From Agathobacter sp. (GTDB lineage Bacteria > Bacillota > Clostridia > Lachnospirales > Lachnospiraceae): a stretch of 64,000 nt of DNA. Shown piece after piece: positions 52,680-59,883 of this stretch. Within the stretch, counting starts at the first letter, position 1, and every line of letters begins with the position of its first letter. Location: NCBI GenBank assembly GCA_017623935.1, contig JAGAOC010000039.1, positions 1-64,000 on the forward strand, given 5' to 3'. The translations under genes and the position numbers were made by a program. Under the pieces are notes generated by a model that had not been told where the DNA came from, searched no databases, and was given only the letters and a program-made list of their open reading frames with translations.

Positions 52680-53567
52680 ATGGATTATATTGTTTTAAGT
52701 AATGGTGTGAAGATGCCACAGCTCGGATATGGAGTATATCAGATAACAAAGGAAGAATGTGAGCGTTGTGTATTGGATGCCTTAAAAGCAGGATATCGTT
52801 TGATAGATACTGCACAGTCCTATTTTAACGAAGAAGAAGTTGGATCTGCAATTAAGAAGAGCGGAATACCAAGAGAAGAAATCTTCCTGACAACAAAAGT
52901 ATGGATTGAGCATTATGGATATGAAGAATGTAAGGCATCTATTGATGAATCTTTAAGAAAGTTGCAGACAGATTATTTGGATCTGCTTTTGCTCCATCAG
53001 CCATTTGCTGATTACTATGGTGCTTGGAGAGCATTAGAGGAATATTATGAAGCAGGAAAAATCAGAGCCATTGGTATCTCTAATTTCTATCCGGACAGAA
53101 TGATCGATATTGCAATGTTCGCACGTATTAAACCTATGATAAATCAGGTAGAAATTCATCCATATCACAGCCAAGAGGAATCAAAGCACTGGCATGATAA
53201 ATATGGTATTCAGATGGAAGCTTGGGCACCTTTTGGCGAGGGAAGAGGGGATATGTTTACAGATCCTGTCTTATCAGAGATAGGTAACAGATATGGTAAG
53301 ACGGTAGCGCAGGTTATCCTTAGATGGCATTTGCAGAGAGGTATTGTAATTATCCCAAAGTCAGTACATTATGACAGAATGGTAGAAAACTTTAATGTAT
53401 TTGATTTTGAACTGTCAACAGAGGATATGGAAAAGATTGCTTCTCTCGATAAAAAGCGGAGTGCCTTTTTCTCTCATACAGACCCTAACATGGTAGAGTG
53501 GTTTGGAAAAATGGTAGAAGAACGCAAGAAACAGCATGACTGTTCTCAAGAAGAGAAAAATTGGTAA
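52680..53567 (+). CDS. Aldo-keto reductase
   Basis: 295 residues, TIM-barrel family. The catalytic tetrad is visible: Asp in LIDTAQSY, Tyr in AQSYFNE, Lys in TTKVWIEH and His in LLLHQPF. NADPH-binding residues are in IIPKSVHYDRMVEN. Reduces aldehydes or ketones. AAGGAGG precedes the ATG. Its divergent MerR neighbour suggests induction by toxic aldehydes. Confidence 0.92.
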   Translation: MDYIVLSNGVKMPQLGYGVYQITKEECERCVLDALKAGYRLIDTAQSYFNEEEVGSAIKKSGIPREEIFLTTKVWIEHYGYEECKASIDESLRKLQTDYLDLLLLHQPFADYYGAWRALEEYYEAGKIRAIGISNFYPDRMIDIAMFARIKPMINQVEIHPYHSQEESKHWHDKYGIQMEAWAPFGEGRGDMFTDPVLSEIGNRYGKTVAQVILRWHLQRGIVIIPKSVHYDRMVENFNVFDFELSTEDMEKIASLDKKRSAFFSHTDPNMVEWFGKMVEERKKQHDCSQEEKNW

Positions 53568-53677
53568 GGCACAAATGAAAGAAACGGATAATCAGAATTT
53601 TCGTAAGAGTGCAGTTGTACTAAAATGACGGAGACGATAGCAGTCTCTGCCATCTGCACCGGCCGAAGTGGAAAGAT

Positions 53678-53706
53678 AATCCCCCAAGCCAAATGCTTGG
53701 GGGATT
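53678..53706 (+). terminator. Terminator after the aldo-keto reductase
   Basis: AATCCCCCAAGC pairs perfectly with GCTTGGGGGATT across CAAAT. The stretch 53568-53677 before it holds no gene but contains a small GAGAC/GTCTC hairpin and a GC-rich patch (CACCGGCCGAAGTGG) unlike its surroundings. Confidence 0.75.
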
Positions 53707-53748
53707 GTGTTATTTATTAGTACGCCAAAAACAAAAGCAGTGGCATTC

Positions 53749-54729
53749 TTAACGGGCTACGAGCCAATATTGTTCACGACATACTTGCCAAGTATAACCA
53801 TTTTCGGCATTAGCAATAGTTACGTTTTTGTAGTTGCCAAAAGAAGTGTAGTGAATATTAATATCGAAACCTAAAATACTACATGCTTGTCGACGAGCTA
53901 CATCAAGGTCTGCTGAGCAAGCTTGATATTCGCCGTCAAATGACAAACATCCATCCGGTGTAATATAATTTATAGAATATGTTGTGCAAGTGCCATCACC
54001 ATTATCGGTTGCAGTACCAATCGGGTAGCCCAATGAAATCGCATATGCTTTTACTTCTGCATAAGTGGCAAAAGTAGGTAAATCGCTTTGTGTTTGTTTG
54101 GTCTGCTCGGTCTTAGTCTGTTCCACAACAACCTTATCATTTCCTAAGTAGCTATCACTTACATAACCCACATTTCCGTCAAACTCAATACGATACCAGC
54201 TTGTCTCTGCACACTGACCGGTCACTTTTACTTTATCATTGGTAGACAAAGAGCCTAACTTCTCGCCGTCTGTACTAGGCATACTTCTCACATTTACAGT
54301 TTTCTGTACGTACATGGTAGCGTCCATGTCGGTATAAGTGTATGTAAGCATTGAGTCTTCTGCGGTTCTTGTGTCTGTTACATCACAGTTAGAGCATTTG
54401 GCTGTTTCTGTGCCATCTGCTGTGTAGGTAGCGTCATTATTTGAAGAGTAGTTCTCAAAGACGTGACCTGTTGCTGTGATTGGCTCTGTGTAGCTGTCAC
54501 CACATTCGCATGTGTAGAGTGCTTCACCGTCTGTTTCGCAAGTTGCTTCTGTTGTGATCGTTTCGGTATATGCGTGTTCGTGAGGTGCTTCTGTCGGCTC
54601 TGGTGTAGCCACCTCTGTTTCAATAGTTGTATCTACTGTACTTTCTGCCACATCAGAAGAATTTCCACAAGCTACCAATGCTGTTGCAGTAAAAGCAAGA
54701 AAAATAATTGTTGCAAGTCTGTTTTTCAT
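53749..54729 (-). CDS. Lipoprotein with bacterial SH3 domain
   Basis: 326 residues. A signal sequence ends in the lipobox LVAC (Cys about 21), then a Thr/Glu-rich linker. Two CxCG-type repeats follow (TCETDGEALYTCECGDSY near 65 and a related CSNCDVTDTRT near 112), then an SH3b domain (about 140-200; VNVRSMPSTDGEKLGSL and WYRIEFDGNVGYV). The C-terminal domain (about 220-326) has four Cys and no family I recognise. Probably a cell-wall-associated surface protein. Base use looks less biased than the core genes. Confidence 0.75.
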   Translation of the reverse strand: MKNRLATIIFLAFTATALVACGNSSDVAESTVDTTIETEVATPEPTEAPHEHAYTETITTEATCETDGEALYTCECGDSYTEPITATGHVFENYSSNNDATYTADGTETAKCSNCDVTDTRTAEDSMLTYTYTDMDATMYVQKTVNVRSMPSTDGEKLGSLSTNDKVKVTGQCAETSWYRIEFDGNVGYVSDSYLGNDKVVVEQTKTEQTKQTQSDLPTFATYAEVKAYAISLGYPIGTATDNGDGTCTTYSINYITPDGCLSFDGEYQACSADLDVARRQACSILGFDINIHYTSFGNYKNVTIANAENGYTWQVCREQYWLVAR

Positions 54730-54886
54730 GTTTACTTTACCTCGTTTCTTTTGTCTATGTATATATTATCATAAAGACTATATACTAGTTTAAAACATTT
54801 TACTTTAGAAGACAATGATAGTACCATAATTCTTCTTAGTAAAAAAGAAAGCAGATAATCCCTTTTAAATAGCATTTGTATAATAA

Positions 54887-55378
54887 TTAAAATTCTGGTA
54901 ATTCAACAAAAACTACTCCCTTTTCATTCGCTACGCCTGCGTATAACTTATCTGAAAATCGACCAGTTGCACAATAATGCTCCATAACATATTTTGCCGT
55001 ATATGGCATTTCCAAGGAACCAATATCTTTAATAGAAAACCATTTTACTTGTCCTTCATTTGAACATAAGTCATCACTTATATTTTCGTTAAAATTTGCA
55101 AAAAAGTAGTAATTCTGTCTTATTTCTCCGTTTGTTCTTCGCAAAGTCACATATCTCAACGAAAGATTATCGATATCGTTTTCGCCAAGGTTCAGTTCTT
55201 CATACAATTCCCTTAATACACATGCCTTCGCATTATTCAGTTCAAATTCTTCAAAATGACCACCAGCAGAGCCGGTCCATACATTATTTACAACCCGTCC
55301 ACCTTGTCTATACAAAAGTAACACTTTATCACCTTTTAACAAATAAAGGGCGGTCATATTTCTTAATTTTCCTAGCAT
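54887..55378 (-). CDS. Nudix hydrolase
   Basis: 163 residues. The Nudix box is recognisable as GGHFEEFE ... LRELYEELNLGE, with Asn in place of the usual Gly near the end. The N-terminal MTALYLLKGDKVLLLYRQ strand fits the fold; AGGTGAG precedes the chosen ATG seven codons earlier. Substrate unknown. The sequence is AT-rich and belongs to the same accessory block as its neighbours. Confidence 0.8.
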   Translation of the reverse strand: MLGKLRNMTALYLLKGDKVLLLYRQGGRVVNNVWTGSAGGHFEEFELNNAKACVLRELYEELNLGENDIDNLSLRYVTLRRTNGEIRQNYYFFANFNENISDDLCSNEGQVKWFSIKDIGSLEMPYTAKYVMEHYCATGRFSDKLYAGVANEKGVVFVELPEF

Positions 55379-55555
55379 AAACTCACCTTTTCAAACGTAT
55401 TTTTTTTATCTATTATTATAACACGCTTCCTAACATGAACAATCAAATCTTCTTCAAATAGTGTATCACTTTGTGGATTGGCTAGGTTCTTGTTGTATAA
55501 ATAGCAGTACAAATCGAACACAAGATTAATATTCTATAAATTTTCGTTATATAAA

Positions 55556-55588
55556 TTGACATACTTAAAAAATTGAATATACTATAAT
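55556..55588 (+). promoter_or_regulatory. Promoter of the abiF-associated RNA
   Basis: TTGACA (55556-55561), 16-bp spacer, TATACT (55578-55583). An overlapping TATAAT (55583-55588) has a 21-bp spacer and is less likely. Transcription would start close to 55590, right at the structured RNA. Confidence 0.6.
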
Positions 55589-55589
55589 T

Positions 55590-55641
55590 AACAGAAGCTC
55601 CCGCACCTCTCAACGATGTGTCCCAGGGAGCACATTTTTTA
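55590..55641 (+). ncRNA. abiF-linked small RNA (candidate antitoxin)
   Basis: About 50 nt ending in six Ts directly upstream of the abiF gene. The outer stem GCTCCC/GGGAGC (55597-55602, 55626-55631) is extended by GCAC/GTGT (55603-55606, 55618-55621) with a CCCA bulge, leaving the loop CTCTCAACGAT. Position and shape match the noncoding RNA reported upstream of abiF genes (the abiF RNA motif). The T-run would end most transcripts before the gene, as in RNA antitoxin loci. Confidence 0.65.
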
Positions 55642-55655
55642 CAAAGGACTATTTC

Positions 55656-56522
55656 ATGGAACTAAAACCGCAAACAACATTTGAAGAACAAGTTGAATTA
55701 TTAAAAGAAAAAGGAATAATAATCAACGACACACGGAAATGTATATCTTTGTTGAAGCAGATAAACTATTATCGCTTTAGTGCATATTATTTACCATTTC
55801 GCGATGTTAATACTCAAAAAGTATTTTGTTCTATAGATTTTGACCGAATTCAAAAAATATATGAATTTGACCAAGAATTAAGAGCTTTAATTTTCAGGAC
55901 AATCGAAAAAATAGAAATTCACTTGCGTACCCAACTCGCATATTATCATGCGCATACGTATGGTTCTGAGGGATATCGCTCTGCGTCGAATTATAATCTG
56001 AAACATGATCATGTAAAGTTTTCACATCATTTAGATGGGTGTATTTCTGAAAACTCAAAATCTTTAGTTGTTCAACATCATATTAAGAACTATGATGGAC
56101 ATTTCCCAATCTGGGTTATTATAGAATTCTTTTCAATAGGTATGTTATCTCACTTTTATCGTGGCCTAACAACACAAGATAAGAAAAAAGTTGCAAAACA
56201 ACTTTATAACACGAATTATAAAAATCTTGAAAGTTGGCTTCGGTGTTTAACAGACCTTCGAAATCGTTGTGCACATTATTCTCGGATTTACTATTGGATT
56301 TTCCCTGCAACCCCCAAAATACCTGAAAACGAAAAACACATTGCAACACGTCGTTTGTTTTCTCAGTTATATATGTTAAAACTTATGTATCCTGAAAAAG
56401 AAAAATGGAATGACGAATTCTTAAAACCGCTTATTAAACTGGTAAAGAAATATAAAAAACACATTTCTTTGAAGCATTTGGACTTTCCTTATCGTTGGAA
56501 ATCAATGCTGAAACAAAAATAA
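55656..56522 (+). CDS. abiF: AbiF/AbiD-type abortive infection protein (Abi_2, HEPN)
   Basis: 288 residues. Abi_2 family marks are INYYRFSAYYLPF (about 36-48), LRALIFRTIEKIEIHLRTQ (about 75-93) and GHFPIWVIIEFFSIGMLSHFY (about 148-168). The HEPN RNase motif RxxxxH is intact as R202-NRCA-H207. It likely acts as an RNase toxin in anti-phage abortive infection, held back by the upstream RNA. AAAGGA lies 6 bp before the ATG. Abi_2/HEPN proteins with RNA partners have been proposed as relatives of Cas13. It borders a tRNA-Leu integration scar. Confidence 0.88.
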   Translation: MELKPQTTFEEQVELLKEKGIIINDTRKCISLLKQINYYRFSAYYLPFRDVNTQKVFCSIDFDRIQKIYEFDQELRALIFRTIEKIEIHLRTQLAYYHAHTYGSEGYRSASNYNLKHDHVKFSHHLDGCISENSKSLVVQHHIKNYDGHFPIWVIIEFFSIGMLSHFYRGLTTQDKKKVAKQLYNTNYKNLESWLRCLTDLRNRCAHYSRIYYWIFPATPKIPENEKHIATRRLFSQLYMLKLMYPEKEKWNDEFLKPLIKLVKKYKKHISLKHLDFPYRWKSMLKQK

Positions 56523-56552
56523 CTTGCGGAAGATGGGGTGAGACGGAAAAAG

Positions 56553-56587
56553 AAAAAGACCTAGGCGTTTCTGCCTAGGTCTTTTTT
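56553..56587. terminator. Bidirectional terminator after abiF
   Basis: AAAAAGACCTAGGC pairs perfectly with GCCTAGGTCTTTTT across GTTTCT. It can serve abiF on the plus strand and whatever was transcribed on the minus strand. Confidence 0.88.
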
Positions 56588-56603
56588 GAAATGCGGAAGA
56601 TGG

Positions 56604-56694
56604 GGCGCTAGACGTCCAGTGGACGTCTGCTTAGCGCCGACCGAAGCGGAGCGAAGACCTTGGACACTGGGTTCAAGGGACGCTCCCGCTTCGG
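56604..56694. repeat. Palindromic element between the tRNA end copies
   Basis: Two consecutive large hairpins. (1) GGCGCTA-GACGTCC-agt-GGACGTC-tgct-TAGCGCC (56604-56638). (2) CCGAAGCGGAGCG ... CGCTCCCGCTTCGG (56641-56694), enclosing CCTTG/CAAGG. It is much more GC-rich than its surroundings. No coding frame. It resembles dispersed palindromic elements, but no second copy is in this window. Confidence 0.6.
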
Positions 56695-56739
56695 AAAAAG
56701 AAAAGACCCAAACGATTTCTCGTTTGAGTCTTTCTTTTT
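56695..56739. terminator. tRNA-Leu(AAG) terminator
   Basis: AAAAAG...AAAGACCCAAACG pairs with CGTTTGAGTCTTT...CTTTTT with one mismatch across ATTTCT. It lies just past the 3' end of the minus-strand tRNA. Confidence 0.75.
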
Positions 56740-56743
56740 GAAA

Positions 56744-56828
56744 TGCGGAAGATGGGACTTGAACCCACACGATCGCAATGATCACAAGATCCTTAGTCTT
56801 GCTCGTCTGCCAGTTCCGACACTTCCGC
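56744..56828 (-). tRNA. tRNA-Leu (anticodon AAG)
   Basis: 85 nt. Acceptor GCGGAAG/CTTCCGC, T-loop GGTTCAAGTCCC, a long class II variable arm (TGATCATTGCGATCG) and anticodon stem CAAGA/TCTTG with loop CTAAGGA give anticodon AAG (A34 probably edited to inosine). CCA is not encoded. Its 3' end is the repeated segment described above. Confidence 0.9.
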
Positions 56829-56952
56829 ATAACTTATATTAAGTTGTTGTCTCGCGACGACTTGTTAATAATAGCAAATGGGGAAAAGATTGTCAATGCT
56901 TTTTTTGAAAAAATCTTAAATTTTTTTCGAGATTAAAAAATGAAATTTTCTA

Positions 56953-56981
56953 TTGACATATGAAAGAAAATTCGATAGAAT
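56953..56981 (+). promoter_or_regulatory. Promoter of tRNA-Leu(CAG)
   Basis: TTGACA (56953-56958), 17-bp spacer, TAGAAT (56976-56981), ending 11 bp before the tRNA. Confidence 0.8.
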
Positions 56982-56992
56982 ATCATTTGTTC

Positions 56993-57076
56993 GCAGGAGT
57001 GGCGGAATTGGCAGACGCGCAGGCTTCAGGTGCCTGTGGTAGCAATATCGTGTGGGTTCAAGTCCCATCTCCTGCA
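56993..57076 (+). tRNA. tRNA-Leu (anticodon CAG)
   Basis: 84 nt. Acceptor GCAGGAG/CTCCTGC, D-arm GGCGGAATTGGCAGACGC, anticodon stem CAGGC/GCCTG with loop TTCAGGT (anticodon CAG), long variable arm, T-loop GGTTCAAGTCCC. CCA not encoded. Divergent from the other tRNA-Leu. Confidence 0.95.
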
Positions 57077-57081
57077 TCATT

Positions 57082-57109
57082 AAGACCGCTGAGGAATCAG
57101 CGGTCTTTT
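57082..57109 (+). terminator. tRNA-Leu(CAG) terminator
   Basis: AAGACCGCTGA pairs with TCAGCGGTCTT across GGAA, followed by Ts. Confidence 0.9.
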
Positions 57110-57167
57110 GTCGATTATAGAATCTTAAGGCAAGAAAATCCTATAAAGACAAAAGGGATCATGGGGG

Positions 57168-58694
57168 ATGAAATTATCAATGAAGAAAGAATTTGGAATT
57201 TCAATAAAAAAAGACGCAACATCTTTGCATTTTGCAATTGCACTGGCTCTGGCATTAGGCGTCATGCTTTTGATCAATGCATTGGTGGGAAGTATGGGAG
57301 GAATGCCGGCACTGGTAGCATTTTTTGTAATGTACACCGGATTGAAGTTCTTCCAGATTGGAAAAAAAGAAGGACAGGAAGAAAATCTTAAAAAGACCAT
57401 CTGTTTACAGATGATCCAGTATGGCACCGGTTATCTTCTGATCTGGGCAGGAATGAACGTGGTAGTATTTTTGTCCCGCATCTCCGGATGGGGCAGCATT
57501 GATGGTATTACCGTGGGACAGTATGTGAAACAGCTTGTGGGAAGCACTATGATGGAACGGTGGGCGTACTTCTTTACCGTGATCTTGATGTTTACTTATA
57601 TTATGTCCCTGTTTCCTCTGATAATCATAAAACGTCAGAAGATCTGGGTATTGTATCTGTTGGGAGACACAGGATTTTATCTGTTGCTCTGCAGCGGAAT
57701 TGCAGGAATCTGCCAGAAATTCTTTGTGGAGAGAGACAGACGGAGCTGGGCAACCTGTGTGTTGGATGATCTGCTGATGTGTCGGATGGATGAGACTTGG
57801 CAGTCGGGGATTTTTATGGTAGGAATCTTTGTGATCCTGATCCTTGTGATCGTAGCAGTTTATTTTATAAGTAAAATAAATTACGGAAAAGAGGAGGCTT
57901 TGACCAAGGTTACTCTGAAAAAAGAAAACATCCTGATTCCAGTGCTGATCGTAGTGCTTCTGGCGGCAGGTGGTGTGGTGTATTTCTTTTTTGGGGATAA
58001 CAGCACGGACATGGCGTATCACAAAGTGGCAGAATGTCTGACCAAGGATTCTGGTTTTGGACCAATGGTGTACGAGGGTAAGGTCTATCTGCCAGCCCAG
58101 GAAGAAGCAGCATGGACAGAAGAATTAACGCCTTTAGGATATTTGGGATATAAAGGGCAGAATTGTGACAGTCGGTTTTATGAACTGGCGGTTGGAAATT
58201 TACTATATACAGAAAAAGGTACTATGGATCAGCATCTTTGGATGGAAGGGGCTGACCGGAATTATTATGTGCCGGCGCAGGAGATAGAAGAGGAAAGCGC
58301 CTGGGAGGAAAATGAAGTCTTTTTGCTATGGGATGAAGAATGGGAAAGCCAAAGTTCCTATGGCGGAGGATTTACCGGATATACGGTCTGTGAGACAGCG
58401 TTGGTAGAGAAATTGAGAGGATTATATCCTCAGGTGACCTATCGGGAAGAAGATTTTGAAGAATATGATGCATATTTTACCATAAAGACCTATGAAGAGA
58501 TGCCGGATAATCTGGAAGAGGCAGAAAGTACAGGAAGCTGGGCTGGCTGTATACTGATAAAGGACAACAAGTTTTATTTTGGAAATATGGAAAATTCCAT
58601 TACGGGAGATCTGCTGTTAGAACTCTTAGATGTTCTGGGCGGCTATGAAAATTCCCAGGAAATGATCTCTTCCCAGGAAAATTCTCAGGAATAA
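57168..58694 (+). CDS. Membrane protein with large C-terminal domain, unknown function
   Basis: 508 residues. Seven or so hydrophobic helices occupy the first ~280 residues. After a last helix (VLIVVLLAAGGVVYFFF) comes a ~230-residue domain, probably extracytoplasmic, rich in acidic and aromatic residues. The C-terminus holds a short repeat (SQEM-SSQENSQE). No family recognised. GGGGG lies before ATG 57168; ATG 57180 is an alternative. Monocistronic by context. Confidence 0.65.
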   Translation: MKLSMKKEFGISIKKDATSLHFAIALALALGVMLLINALVGSMGGMPALVAFFVMYTGLKFFQIGKKEGQEENLKKTICLQMIQYGTGYLLIWAGMNVVVFLSRISGWGSIDGITVGQYVKQLVGSTMMERWAYFFTVILMFTYIMSLFPLIIIKRQKIWVLYLLGDTGFYLLLCSGIAGICQKFFVERDRRSWATCVLDDLLMCRMDETWQSGIFMVGIFVILILVIVAVYFISKINYGKEEALTKVTLKKENILIPVLIVVLLAAGGVVYFFFGDNSTDMAYHKVAECLTKDSGFGPMVYEGKVYLPAQEEAAWTEELTPLGYLGYKGQNCDSRFYELAVGNLLYTEKGTMDQHLWMEGADRNYYVPAQEIEEESAWEENEVFLLWDEEWESQSSYGGGFTGYTVCETALVEKLRGLYPQVTYREEDFEEYDAYFTIKTYEEMPDNLEEAESTGSWAGCILIKDNKFYFGNMENSITGDLLLELLDVLGGYENSQEMISSQENSQE

Positions 58695-58796
58695 AAACTT
58701 TTTAAGATTAAAAAATAAAAAAAGGAAATTACTTTTTTGTGCAGAATAAATAATATGTAAGGGCTTTCAGACGTTTTAGGATGAAAGGAGCATAAA

Positions 58797-59810
58797 ATGA
58801 CAATTCGAGAACAGATTGAGGCAATGGAGAAAGAAACATTGAGTCCATATGCCTGTTTTAGTGTAGATTCCAAAGGACGGGACAGAGAAGAAGCGCAGTG
58901 TGATATTCGTCCGGTATTTCAAAGAGACAGAGATCGGATCCTTCACAGCAAGTCTTTCCGAAGATTGAAGAATAAGACTCAGGTCTTTTTAACTCCTAAG
59001 GGGGATCATTATCGCACCAGGCTTTCCCATACGTTGGAAGTATCTCAGAATGCCCGCACCATTGCGAAAGCACTTCGGTTGAACGAAGATCTGGTGGAGG
59101 CCATCGCTTTGGGGCATGATCTGGGTCATACACCTTTTGGCCATGCAGGAGAGTTTATTTTAAATCAGATATATGAGGGTGGTTTTAAACACAACGAACA
59201 AAGTGTACGAATCGTAGAGAAATTGGAGAAGGACGGAGAAGGTCTGAATTTGACCTGGGAAGTCCGGGATGGGATCTTGAACCACCAGACCAGTACCATG
59301 CCTCATACTTTAGAAGGCAAGATCGTTCGTTTTTCCGATAAGATCGCTTATGTGAATTCTGATATTGATGACGCCATTCGGGCACAGCTCTTATGTGAAG
59401 AGGACATTCCTTTCGAACTTCGAAGGACTTTGGGATTTAATTCCAAGAGCAGATTGAATCACCTGATTCACGACATTATCATACATAGTAAGAACCAGAA
59501 TGATATTATTATGTCCGAAGAAACTTCCCAAGCATTAAAGGATCTTCGGCTATTCATGTTTGAGAATGTATATAAGAATCCTGTGGCGAAGGGCGAAGAG
59601 GTGAAAGCCAAAGCCATGTTGGAGCAGATGTATTACTTCTACATGGATCATGTGGAAATGCTCCCACAGAAGCACCTGCGTATGATGGAGCAGGGAGAAG
59701 ATCAGGGGCGAGTAGTCTGTGATTATATTGCTGGAATGACGGATCAGTATGCTATCACCAAGTTTAGTGAGCATTTCATGCCGGAGGCTTGGCAGGTAGA
59801 CGGCTACTAG
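58797..59810 (+). CDS. dgt: Deoxyguanosinetriphosphate triphosphohydrolase-like protein
   Basis: 337 residues, HD-domain enzyme that removes triphosphate from dNTPs. Metal ligands are visible: His in RLSHTLEVSQ, His-Asp in LGHDLGHTPFGH, and Asp in RFSDKIAYVNSD. The N-terminal FQRDRDRILHSKSFRRLKNKTQVF is typical. AAAGGAG precedes the ATG. It heads the classical dgt-dnaG-rpoD operon of Clostridia. Confidence 0.93.
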   Translation: MTIREQIEAMEKETLSPYACFSVDSKGRDREEAQCDIRPVFQRDRDRILHSKSFRRLKNKTQVFLTPKGDHYRTRLSHTLEVSQNARTIAKALRLNEDLVEAIALGHDLGHTPFGHAGEFILNQIYEGGFKHNEQSVRIVEKLEKDGEGLNLTWEVRDGILNHQTSTMPHTLEGKIVRFSDKIAYVNSDIDDAIRAQLLCEEDIPFELRRTLGFNSKSRLNHLIHDIIIHSKNQNDIIMSEETSQALKDLRLFMFENVYKNPVAKGEEVKAKAMLEQMYYFYMDHVEMLPQKHLRMMEQGEDQGRVVCDYIAGMTDQYAITKFSEHFMPEAWQVDGY

Positions 59811-59883
59811 ACCTTTTGCAGGCAAGTGGCTGCATAAGCCAGCCCTTATGAGCTGGCAAACATAAATTAAGAAAGGAGACTCT

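Larger units (their letters stand above)
56525..56756. repeat. Repeats of the tRNA-Leu 3' end (att-like scars)
   Basis: TGCGGAAGATGGG occurs three times: 56525-56537, 56592-56604, and 56744-56756. The last is the genuine 3' end (acceptor and T-arm side) of the minus-strand tRNA-Leu. The first starts 3 bp after the abiF stop. Duplicated tRNA 3' ends are the usual trace of site-specific integration into a tRNA gene. Confidence 0.7.

Noticed and set aside
54463..54774. 103-codon cysteine-rich plus-strand frame
   Set aside because: It is the complement of the Thr/Glu-rich lipoprotein coding sequence, with no start signals.
57405..58022. 205-codon minus-strand frame
   Set aside because: Antisense of the membrane protein gene; His/Gln-rich composition is an artefact of the complement.
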